60,248 nt of DNA, taken from an uncultured Sutterella sp. (GTDB taxonomy: Bacteria; Pseudomonadota; Gammaproteobacteria; Burkholderiales; Burkholderiaceae_F). Of this stretch, positions 51,539-59,282 are shown in pieces. The stretch is from contig CASEFX010000031.1 of NCBI GenBank assembly GCA_949287305.1, positions 1 to 60,248 on the forward strand, written 5' to 3'. A program made the position numbers and the translations under genes. The notes beneath the pieces were generated by a model. It ran no database searches, was not told the DNA's origin, and was given only the letters and a program-made list of their open reading frames with translations. Position 1 is the first letter of the stretch. Every line of letters begins with the position of its first letter.

Positions 51539-51898
51539 ATGCCCAGCAAGCGCATCAGCGGCGTCGCCTACATGACGGTCGACGGCACGACGATCAACGC
51601 GTCCGGATCCTTTTCCGTCCCGATCACCACGGTCAACCGAACGGACGTGATGTGCGGCGACAAAATGCTCGGCTACGACGAGCAGCACATCGCCCCTTAC
51701 ATCCAGGCCACCATCCGCATCACCGATCAGACCGACTTCGAGTCGATCTGCGCCTCGACGTCGATGACGGTTCGCGTAGAGTTTGCCAACGGGAAGGTTT
51801 ACACCCTGTCCAACGCTTTCGTTCGCGGAAATCCCACGGTCTCCGAGACGGGGGAATGCTCGATCGACTTTGCCGGTGAGAAGGGCGTTTGGAGCTAA
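51539..51898 (+). CDS. Tail tube protein (Mu gpM-like)
   Basis: 119 residues; ISGVAYMTVDGTTINASGSFSVPITTVNRTDVMCGDKMLGYDEQHIAPYIQATIRIT is the Mu gpM/tail tube family pattern, with a beta-rich fold that stacks into the inner tube. TTAGGAGA precedes the ATG. Follows the sheath, as in Mu. Confidence 0.93.
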   Translation: MPSKRISGVAYMTVDGTTINASGSFSVPITTVNRTDVMCGDKMLGYDEQHIAPYIQATIRITDQTDFESICASTSMTVRVEFANGKVYTLSNAFVRGNPTVSETGECSIDFAGEKGVWS

Positions 51899-51901
51899 AA
51901 A

Positions 51902-52207
51902 ATGGATGGCAAGACTTTTCAGCTTCGCACTCAGATCGAGCGCGGCGACACGGTCCTCACGGAAGTCACCCTTCGAGGGATCACGACTGAGGACTACATC
52001 AAAATCGGCCCTGTCTACAACATCCTGCAGACGGACGCCGGCACTTCGATGATCGAAAACCGTAAGGCATTCACGCAGTATCTGATCCGCTTGGGCGGCC
52101 TGACGGAGCGCGAGATTTTCAAGCTCCACCTGGCCGACTTCAAGGACATGTGCGCATGGATCACGCAAGCCCTGGCTTTTCGCGACGGCTCGGACTCGAC
52201 GACTTGA
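51902..52207 (+). CDS. Tail assembly chaperone (Mu gp41-like)
   Basis: 101 residues: MDGKTFQLRTQIERGDTVLT, then EVTLRGITTEDYIKIGPVYN and IRLGGLTEREIFKLHLADFKDMCAWIT. This is the usual short (G-type) product of the phage tail assembly chaperone pair. The second frame overlaps its 3' end (see next entry). It coats the tape measure during tail assembly. Confidence 0.85.
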   Translation: MDGKTFQLRTQIERGDTVLTEVTLRGITTEDYIKIGPVYNILQTDAGTSMIENRKAFTQYLIRLGGLTEREIFKLHLADFKDMCAWITQALAFRDGSDSTT

Positions 52208-52350
52208 AGCTCTTTCGTCGAGTCGCCTTCCGGGCCGCTTTTTTCTGGCACATGACACCGACGGAGCTCATGGCGACTCCGATCGACCTTTTGATCGTGG
52301 CTCTTGAGGAGATGGTCGACATCCGCGAAGAGCTTGAAGGAGCACAGTGA
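52150..52350 (+). CDS. -1 frame extension of the tail assembly chaperone (GT-type)
   Basis: This frame lies one base back from the chaperone frame and runs 66 codons, overlapping it by 58 bases. FRAAFFWHMTPTELMATPIDLLIVALEEMVDIREEL resembles the T half of lambda G-GT and Mu gp41-42 chaperones, normally made by -1 frameshifting. GGCTTTTCG (52174-52182) is the only slippery-looking site seen, and it is not a canonical heptamer. Separate initiation is possible. Confidence 0.6.
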   Translation: MRMDHASPGFSRRLGLDDLKLFRRVAFRAAFFWHMTPTELMATPIDLLIVALEEMVDIREELEGAQ

Positions 52351-54119
52351 TGGCAACTCAAGAGACAAATCTTCGCGCAGTCTTGTCGCTCGTCGACGAG
52401 ATGAGTCCGGTCCTGAATCAGGTGCAAAAGGAGCTCCGCTCCGCCTCCAGCAACATCCAGAAGGGCTTCAGCGGCATCAAGGACATGGCAATCGCCGCCG
52501 GGGCGGGGGTCTCCGCTCTGGCCGGTGCCGGCGCGGGCGTGTGGTACGCCACGACCGCCGCAGCCGAAACCGCGACCCAGATGGACATGATGTCGAGGCA
52601 GACGGGCGTCGCGACCGAAAGGCTGCAGGCCTGGCAGGCCGTGGCGGTTCAGTCGGGCATGGAAGGCGAGGAGTTTGCCGAAGCCCTTCGCGACATGAAC
52701 ATAGAGTTATCCGATGCGGCCACGGGCGGCAAGGACGAGCTCGCGCAACTCCTTGAAAAGGTCGGGATTTCGGCGCGTGACGCTTCGGGCAACATCAAGA
52801 CCGCCGACCAGGTTTTCCTTGACTTCGCCGACGCGGTGGCCCGACAAACCGACAGCGCGGTGCAACTCCGCATGGCGATCTCCGCCTTCGGCGAAGACAC
52901 CGGCGCGAAGCTCCTCCCGATGCTCCAGAAGGGAAGCGCCGCCTTCCGCGAAAGCGAAGAGGCGATGAAGGCCGCCGGCTCCGCGATCTCGCAGAGTCAG
53001 ATCGACTCCCTCAAGTCCTTCCGGGCCGAGTGGGAGTCGGTGAAGATGACCTTCTCCAACGCTTCGACCTCGATGCTCTCCACGCTCGCGCCTTCTCTGA
53101 GCGCGGTGTCGGAAGGCCTGAGTCTCGTGCTCGAGCGCATCCGCCCGCTTCTCCAGGCGAAGGCCGAGGAGTGGGCGAACTCTTTGGCTATGGGCATCTC
53201 GCGAATTCCTTGGGAGACGATCGCCGACAAGATCGGTGCCCTCATCCAAGGGGGCGAGGCGCTCAAAGAGGAGTTCGGCGTCGTCGGGCAAGCGCTCTCC
53301 TTCGCGATGGAGCACATCGCCGAAATCGCCGGCATCTACTTCGGCGGGAAGGGGGTAAAGGCCGCTTACGACCTCTACGGCGCCTTCACGACACTCGGCG
53401 GCGGGGTCTCGACGCTCATCAAAGCGGCTGGGCCTCTTGTCGGCGCGGCAAGTCCCTTTGTCCTCTGGGGCGCGATGATCGCCGGTCTCGCGACGGCAGT
53501 CGTGATGAACTGGGACGACATCGTCGATGTCACGACTCGCTTCGTGAAGGGCATCAAGAAGGCGCTCGAGCCGGTCCTGGAGTTCTTCTCCGAGATGATC
53601 GAAGGCATCAAAAGCGTTTTCTCCGGCATTTCCGAGACGGTCTCCGAGGCGCTCGACGCCATCATCCCCGACTTCCTCAAGGAGAAGCGTCCCGAAGTGG
53701 AACTTCTCAAGCAGGTCCAAGTCGAGGGCGACGGCGCGGGCGCTCAAAGCATCGACGCGAGCTTCCTGAAGCCGGAGGACGCTGAAGACGAAGAGGACCC
53801 CGACAGCGGCATCCGCGTGGAGCGTCATTCCTTCGGCTTCGGTGCGCCGATCCCGCTGAAGAAAGACCGCGAACGCGCAGCATCCGGCTCTCTTTCCTAC
53901 GATCCGACCTTCTCCGCTCGGGACGTGCGGGCCGTTTCCGAAGCACCCGCCGCTCCTACTCAGCGGGTGCAGGCTCGAGTGGGCGTCTCCTTCTCGAACG
54001 CTCCGCAGGGGATGAACGTCGACACGATCCAGGGCGACAAGGATGCGCAGGTCGACACGTCGATCGACTACGCCCGTGTGGGTCGAGGCCCCTACGCCTA
54101 CGACCTCGATTCCTTCTAA
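52350..54119 (+). CDS. Tail tape measure protein
   Basis: 589 residues from ATG 52350, which shares a base with the upstream stop. The start MATQETNLRAVLSLVDEMSP is typical, followed by a long helical region with GFSGIKDMAIAAGAGVSALAGAGAGVWYATTAAAETA. Hydrophobic helices lie near residues 325-385. Tape measure length sets tail length; this one is short, implying a short tail. The C-terminal 100 residues are acidic and low-complexity. Confidence 0.92.
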   Translation: MATQETNLRAVLSLVDEMSPVLNQVQKELRSASSNIQKGFSGIKDMAIAAGAGVSALAGAGAGVWYATTAAAETATQMDMMSRQTGVATERLQAWQAVAVQSGMEGEEFAEALRDMNIELSDAATGGKDELAQLLEKVGISARDASGNIKTADQVFLDFADAVARQTDSAVQLRMAISAFGEDTGAKLLPMLQKGSAAFRESEEAMKAAGSAISQSQIDSLKSFRAEWESVKMTFSNASTSMLSTLAPSLSAVSEGLSLVLERIRPLLQAKAEEWANSLAMGISRIPWETIADKIGALIQGGEALKEEFGVVGQALSFAMEHIAEIAGIYFGGKGVKAAYDLYGAFTTLGGGVSTLIKAAGPLVGAASPFVLWGAMIAGLATAVVMNWDDIVDVTTRFVKGIKKALEPVLEFFSEMIEGIKSVFSGISETVSEALDAIIPDFLKEKRPEVELLKQVQVEGDGAGAQSIDASFLKPEDAEDEEDPDSGIRVERHSFGFGAPIPLKKDRERAASGSLSYDPTFSARDVRAVSEAPAAPTQRVQARVGVSFSNAPQGMNVDTIQGDKDAQVDTSIDYARVGRGPYAYDLDSF

Positions 54120-54128
54120 GGGGGACTT

Positions 54129-55436
54129 ATGGCAAAACTGCCGGCATCTTTCAGAGGCGTCTCCTTCTGGGTGGAGTCGAGTGACCTCTCCGTAGGCCGC
54201 CGAACCGTCACGCATCAGTATCCACAGCGTGACGAGCCCTTCACTGAAGACCTCGGCCGAGCCGCGCGGGAATACCGCTTCTCGGCCTTCGTCCTCGGAG
54301 ACGACTACATCGAGCAAGCGAAGAAGCTGCGCGAGGCACTGGAAAAGCCCGGCGCCGCGACCTTGGTACATCCGGAGTTCGGAGAGATCCAGGTCGTCGC
54401 CCAGCCTGGCGCTTCGATGAGCTTCTCGCAGTCGATGAGGCGGGTGAACTTCGCGCTCGCTTTTGTCGAAGCCGGTCTCAACGCGTTTCCGACTCCGGAG
54501 GGCGCGAGCCAGCAGGCAAGCCGCGCGGCCGCCGACAAGGTGAGTGAAGCCGCGGCCGAGAGCTTCGAAGACTCGCTCACGCTCGACAATATTGAGGACT
54601 TCGTGCAGGACGCTTTGAGCGGCGATCTTCTCGACGCGCTCGACATCATCTCGAACAGCGAGATCGCCAAGGTCCTCGACTTTGCGGACCGCGTCTCCGA
54701 CCTCGCTCAAGATGCCATCGGCTTGGTCCGGGGCGGTCCCATGGCCTTCGCGACGAAGCTCATGGGTGCGCTCGGCCTTTCCCGCCTGGCGACGACCGTC
54801 GCGGGGTGGCAGAGGGTCGGCAAAAGCCTCTGCGCTCTCGCGGACGATCTTCGCGGGGACGACGAGGAGCCCTACTTCTCGACCGTCAAACCGAAGAGCG
54901 CCGAGGTCATCGAATCGAACCGCAAGGCCGTCTATTCGCTCTGCCGTCAGGCCGTCCTAGTGCAGGCGGTCGGCGTCTCGACGCTGATCGGCACGGACGT
55001 CGACTCCACGGTGGCGAGCTCCTCCATCCTCCCGGATGAAGGCGAGACCGTCGTCGACTCGGAGTCCGGCGCGGCCCAGGTCGGCACGGTCACCTCCTCC
55101 GGATCCTTCTCCACCTCCCCGACGATCTCTTACGACGAGATGCTCGAGGCGCGTGAACGGATCGTCGGCCGCCTCGAAGAGGAAATGCTCGACGTCGAGG
55201 ACGATCAGGTTTTCATGGCCCTTCGAGAAGCGGCGACCGCCGTCAGCAAGGACCTTTCTTCCCGAGCGGAAGAACAGGCCAGGCTGTACGACTACGACGC
55301 CGGGGCCGTGCTCCCGTCGTGCGTCACGGCGATGGAGCTCTACGGCGACGCGACTCGTGCGCAGGAAATCGTCGTGCGAAACGGCGTGACGAATCCTCTT
55401 TTCTGTCCGAACGTTCTGAAGGTGCTCAATGAGTAA
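54129..55436 (+). CDS. DNA circularisation protein (Mu gpN-like)
   Basis: 435 residues. The N-terminus MAKLPASFRGVSFWVESSDL and RRTVTHQYPQRDEPFTEDLGRAAREYRFSAFVLGDDYIEQAKKLREALEKPGAATLVHPEFGEIQV are the signature of the DNA_circ_N domain. In Mu it is a baseplate hub component. The C-terminal half is helical with less conserved sequence. Confidence 0.93.
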   Translation: MAKLPASFRGVSFWVESSDLSVGRRTVTHQYPQRDEPFTEDLGRAAREYRFSAFVLGDDYIEQAKKLREALEKPGAATLVHPEFGEIQVVAQPGASMSFSQSMRRVNFALAFVEAGLNAFPTPEGASQQASRAAADKVSEAAAESFEDSLTLDNIEDFVQDALSGDLLDALDIISNSEIAKVLDFADRVSDLAQDAIGLVRGGPMAFATKLMGALGLSRLATTVAGWQRVGKSLCALADDLRGDDEEPYFSTVKPKSAEVIESNRKAVYSLCRQAVLVQAVGVSTLIGTDVDSTVASSSILPDEGETVVDSESGAAQVGTVTSSGSFSTSPTISYDEMLEARERIVGRLEEEMLDVEDDQVFMALREAATAVSKDLSSRAEEQARLYDYDAGAVLPSCVTAMELYGDATRAQEIVVRNGVTNPLFCPNVLKVLNE

Positions 55437-56610
55437 GGTCGACAAGAACTTGGTCACGATCCGCACCGGAGGACGCGAGCTAAAGGGGTGGACGGACGTG
55501 ACGATCACGGCCGGGATCACCATGGCCGCGCGGTCCTTCAGCGTCGGCGTGACCTATCGCTGGCCGGAGGCGAAGACCGTGCTCAACGCTTTCGAGCTCG
55601 GGGACCCGTGCGAAGTCTGGATCGGAAGCGACCCCGTCATCACCGGGTACATCTTTGCGAACCCCATCTCTTACGGGGCCAATTTCGTGCGGGTGCAGGT
55701 CTCGGGGCGATCCAAGACGGCCGACATCATCGACTGTTGCCCGATGGCCGCAGCCGTGTCGAGTGCGACTTCGGAGGACTCCTCGCCCTGGGCGAGCATG
55801 AAGCTCGTCGGACCTTCTGGCCCCGTCTCCACGCCCGCGACCCCCAAGGCCGCGCAGTGGAAGAATCAGCGGATCGAGCAGATCGCGGCGGACCTCTGTG
55901 CGCCCTACGGCGTCGAGGTCGTCGCCCAGGTCTCGACGGGCGACCCGATCGCGCAGCACGCCGTGCAGCCGGGCGAGACGGTCTTCGAAAGCATCTCGCG
56001 CCTTCTTACTCTCGGTCAGCTCATGGCGACCGACGACGAAGCGGGGCGCTTGGTCTTCACGAAGCCCGGGGCGCTCGGCGAAGCATCGGGCGGACTGGAG
56101 CTCGGCGTCAACATCCTTTCCGGAAGCATGAAGCGGGACGCTTCAAACGTCTTCTCGAGCTACATCGTCGAGGGACAGCGCGCCGGTTCGGACCTCGCTT
56201 TCGGGGCCGCCGCTGCACACCTTCGGGCCGAGGCCGAGGATGCGGAGACAAAGCGCTATCGGATGCTGGCGCTAACGCACTCGGGATCGCTCACCCCCGA
56301 CCTCTGCCGGCAGATCGCCTCTTTCGAGCAGAGACGGCGACGGGCGCTCTTGCGGGCCGTGTCCTACACCGTCGTCGGGTGGCGCGACGCGCAAGGGAAA
56401 CTCTGGCGGCCGAACACGCTCGTCGCGGTGAGGGACGGTCTTTTCGGCTTCGAGCGGACGCTTCTCCTCTCGGAGGTGACCTACACCCTGTCCGAACAAG
56501 GGATGAGCGCGACGCTCAACCTCGCGCCGCAGGACGCCTTTGAGGCCGAGCCGCCCGTCGACGAAAGCACCGAGGCGGCGGAAGCCTCTTGGGTATCGGA
56601 GGTGAAATGA
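55429..56610 (+). CDS. Baseplate hub protein (Mu gpP-like)
   Basis: 393 residues; VTIRTGGRELKGWTDVTITAGITMAARSFSVGVTYRWP at the start and QPGETVFESISRLLTLGQLMATDDEAGRLVFTKPG in the middle are typical of gpP/gpD-type hub proteins with a LysM-like turn. Overlaps gpN by eight bases and gp45 by four. Confidence 0.92.
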   Translation: MSKVDKNLVTIRTGGRELKGWTDVTITAGITMAARSFSVGVTYRWPEAKTVLNAFELGDPCEVWIGSDPVITGYIFANPISYGANFVRVQVSGRSKTADIIDCCPMAAAVSSATSEDSSPWASMKLVGPSGPVSTPATPKAAQWKNQRIEQIAADLCAPYGVEVVAQVSTGDPIAQHAVQPGETVFESISRLLTLGQLMATDDEAGRLVFTKPGALGEASGGLELGVNILSGSMKRDASNVFSSYIVEGQRAGSDLAFGAAAAHLRAEAEDAETKRYRMLALTHSGSLTPDLCRQIASFEQRRRRALLRAVSYTVVGWRDAQGKLWRPNTLVAVRDGLFGFERTLLLSEVTYTLSEQGMSATLNLAPQDAFEAEPPVDESTEAAEASWVSEVK

Positions 56611-57233
56611 ACATCGGAGCGATGCTAAGAGGCTTGCTCGGACGCGGCGTCGTGGAGTCGGTGGACGACACCCCGATGATGCGCACCGTGCAGGCGGAAT
56701 TTCTCCCCGGGGACGTGCGCGAGGGCTTGGAGCATTTCGAGCCCTACGGCTTCACCTCTCGGGTCAAAGAAGGCGCTGAGGCAATCGGCGCCTTTTTCAA
56801 TGGGGACCGGAGCCACGGCGTCGTCCTTGTGACGGCGGACCGGCGCTTTCGGCTGCACGTCGAGGAAGGCGAGGTGGCCGTCTTCGACGATCAGGGCCAG
56901 AAGGTCGTCCTGAAGCGTGACGGGATCCTCGTCGAGACCCCGAAGAACCTCACCGCGACGGTCGGCGGGAACGCTCTCGCCACGGTGAGCGGAACTACGA
57001 CCCTCAAGAGCGGCGCCGTGACGATCGACGCGCCGTCGGTCCACATCACGGGGACGCTCTCGGTCGACGGACACATTTCGGGCACGGGCGGCCTCGCCGT
57101 CTCCGGCGGGTCCGGGGCGGCCGTCACCGGCTCGATCACCGCGACGGGCGACATCCAGGCGGGCTCGATCAGTCTGCAGAACCACGTCCATCAGGAACAA
57201 GGCGACGGTAACGACACCTCGCCGCCGCACTGA
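56607..57233 (+). CDS. Baseplate spike protein (Mu gp45-like)
   Basis: 208 residues from ATG 56607 (GGAGGTGAA upstream). An OB-fold N-terminal domain is followed by a Gly/Thr/Ser-rich triple beta-helix segment (GNALATVSGTTTLKSGAVTIDAPSVHITG). The tip reads LQNHVHQEQG: HxH is the iron-binding apex motif of Mu gp45 spikes. It pierces the outer membrane on contraction. Confidence 0.92.
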   Translation: MNIGAMLRGLLGRGVVESVDDTPMMRTVQAEFLPGDVREGLEHFEPYGFTSRVKEGAEAIGAFFNGDRSHGVVLVTADRRFRLHVEEGEVAVFDDQGQKVVLKRDGILVETPKNLTATVGGNALATVSGTTTLKSGAVTIDAPSVHITGTLSVDGHISGTGGLAVSGGSGAAVTGSITATGDIQAGSISLQNHVHQEQGDGNDTSPPH

Positions 57234-57235
57234 CC

Positions 57236-57661
57236 ATGAAAAACGACCTTTTGATTCACGGGAGAGAGTCCGAGCTCTCCTTCTTCGCCTCGGACGACTT
57301 GGCGCGGGCTGTGCTGATCTCCCTTTTTTCTTGGGCGCGGGCGCATGACGACGACCAAGTGGACGGCTCGAGGCGCCACGGCTTTTGGGGCGATTCCTAC
57401 GCCGACGCCGGGGAGGTCACGGGCTCGAGGCTCTGGCTTCTTTGTCGGCAGAAGATCGCGCCCACGACGATCGAACGCGCTCGCCAGTACGCGGCCGAAG
57501 CGCTCGAGTGGCTCGTCGACGACGGCGTGGCCGATGCCGTGGAGGTGACGGCGGAGCGCGGTGCGCTGGACCGTGTCGACCTTTTGGTGACCGTGATGCG
57601 AAACCGCGACAGCAGGACGCTGCGCTTTGAAGATGTGTGGAGGAATTTGCATGGCTTTTGA
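57236..57661 (+). CDS. Baseplate wedge protein (Mu gp46-like)
   Basis: 141 residues; the GDSYADAGEVTGSRLWLLCRQKIAPTTIERARQYAAEALEWLVDDGVADAVEV segment is characteristic of the phage GP46 family (W/gp25-like wedge). Starts two bases after the spike stop and overlaps gp47 by 11 bases. Confidence 0.92.
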   Translation: MKNDLLIHGRESELSFFASDDLARAVLISLFSWARAHDDDQVDGSRRHGFWGDSYADAGEVTGSRLWLLCRQKIAPTTIERARQYAAEALEWLVDDGVADAVEVTAERGALDRVDLLVTVMRNRDSRTLRFEDVWRNLHGF

Positions 57662-58694
57662 CAGACCTTCTTTGAGGGAGCTGATCTCCCAGATGCAGGC
57701 CGACGCCGAGCGGGAGGCGGGCGCGACACAGCTGCGCCAGTCGAACCTGCGCGTGCTGCCGAAGGTCTTCGCCTTCGCGGTACATGGCCTGTATGCCTAT
57801 ATCGACTGGGTAGTAAAGCAGCTCTTTCCCGACTCTGCGGAGAAAAGCTTTTTGGAGCGGCATGCGTCGATCCAGGGCATCTACCGCCGAGAGGCGACGG
57901 CGGCCACCGGCACGCTCACCATTTCGCGGACCGCCGGGGCGACGATCCCGGTCGGGACGGTCTTTCTTGCGGCCGACGGCGAGACGCGCTTTGCCACGAC
58001 GGAAGAGCCCGAAGTCGGCGAAAGCGAAGTCCCCGTGCAGTGCATGACGACCGGCACGGGCGGGAACCGCGAGGCCGGCGAGACGTACACGCTTGTGTCT
58101 CCTCTCTCCGGCGTGTCGACGGAAGCGATCGGGAGCGAAATGGCGGGCGGCGCCGAAGCGGAAAGCGATGACAGTCTCCGTGACCGGCTCATCTACCGCC
58201 TGCAAAATCCTCCGCGTGGCGGCACTGCAACGGATTACGTCGCGTGGGCGATGGAAGTTCCGGGCGTGACCCGCGCCTGGTGCTTTCCGAAGGAGCTCGG
58301 GATCGGAACGGTCACGGTGCGCTTCGCGACCGACGGCCTGACCGAAAACGGTGTGCCGACCGAAGGCATGGTCTCAATCGTCTCGGACTACATCGCCGAA
58401 AACGCGCCGGTCACTGCGGCGACTACGGTCGTGGCGCCCGTCGCGAAGACGGTGGACTTTGTGATCGAGGACCTTTACCCCGACACCCCGTCCGTTCGCG
58501 CCCAGATCGAAGCGGAGCTGAAGAGCCTCTTCATCCGCGAGGCGGAGCCGGGGAAGGCGCTTCTGATCTCTCACGTCCGCCAGGCGATCTCTTCCGCCGC
58601 CGGCGAAGAGGACTACACGCTCGTCTCGCCGACCGAGGACATCGGCGCGGACGTGGACGAGCTGCTTGTCGTCGGGAGCGTGACCTATGAGTGA
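57651..58694 (+). CDS. Baseplate J-like protein (Mu gp47)
   Basis: 347 residues from ATG 57651 (GGAGG upstream). MAFDRPSLRELISQMQADAE is the common start, and the region LTISRTAGATIPVGTVFLAADGETRFATTEE with MAGGAEAESDDSLRDRLIYRLQNPPRGGTATDYVAWAMEVPGVTRAWCFP defines baseplate J. A central wedge component. Overlaps gp48 by eight bases. Confidence 0.95.
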   Translation: MAFDRPSLRELISQMQADAEREAGATQLRQSNLRVLPKVFAFAVHGLYAYIDWVVKQLFPDSAEKSFLERHASIQGIYRREATAATGTLTISRTAGATIPVGTVFLAADGETRFATTEEPEVGESEVPVQCMTTGTGGNREAGETYTLVSPLSGVSTEAIGSEMAGGAEAESDDSLRDRLIYRLQNPPRGGTATDYVAWAMEVPGVTRAWCFPKELGIGTVTVRFATDGLTENGVPTEGMVSIVSDYIAENAPVTAATTVVAPVAKTVDFVIEDLYPDTPSVRAQIEAELKSLFIREAEPGKALLISHVRQAISSAAGEEDYTLVSPTEDIGADVDELLVVGSVTYE

Positions 58695-59277
58695 TCGTGA
58701 CTACGACCTCGCCTTGACGTACCTGCTACCCCCGGGGCCCGCGTGGAATCGCGCGACGGGCTCTCCGGGGAGCGCGGTGCTCACGTCCGGGGCGAGCCAA
58801 CTGCAACGCATCGACGCGCTCGCGATGAAGCTCATCGAGGAAGCCGATCCGCGCACCTGCGCCGAGACCTTCGAGGACTGGCTCAGGGTTTACGGGATTC
58901 CCGACGAGTGCATGATCGGCATCGAAGGACTGACCGACGAGCAAAAGCGCCAGGCGCTTCTCCTTCTTGTGAGGCGAAGCGGACTGACTCATGACTTTTA
59001 TAAGCAACTGGGGGCGATCTTCGACATTGATGTGGACACTGGAGGGTACGAACCCTTCCGGGCCGACTCCCGGGCGGACTCTCCTTGCTGGGGGCCGGAC
59101 TGGGCGCACGCCTATGTCATCGTCGTAAGGACGTCTCTCACATCCGAAAAAGTCTACTTTCGCGCCACGTCGCGGGCTAATGAGCGCATGGCGACGTGGG
59201 GAATTTCTTTTCTCGAGTGCTTGGTGCGCAAGAACGCTCCGGCGCACGCAGAAGTCATCTTTGAATACGAGGAGTAA
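58687..59277 (+). CDS. Tail protein gp48/YmfQ-like (DUF2313)
   Basis: 196 residues; DYDLALTYLLPPGPAWNRATGS at the start and TFEDWLRVYGIPDECMIGIEGLTDEQKRQALLLLVRRSGLTHDFYKQLGAIFD are the DUF2313/gp48 pattern. Links baseplate wedges to tail fibres in Mu-like tails. The fibre gene begins five bases after its stop. Confidence 0.93.
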   Translation: MSDRDYDLALTYLLPPGPAWNRATGSPGSAVLTSGASQLQRIDALAMKLIEEADPRTCAETFEDWLRVYGIPDECMIGIEGLTDEQKRQALLLLVRRSGLTHDFYKQLGAIFDIDVDTGGYEPFRADSRADSPCWGPDWAHAYVIVVRTSLTSEKVYFRATSRANERMATWGISFLECLVRKNAPAHAEVIFEYEE

Positions 59278-59282
59278 AGGCC

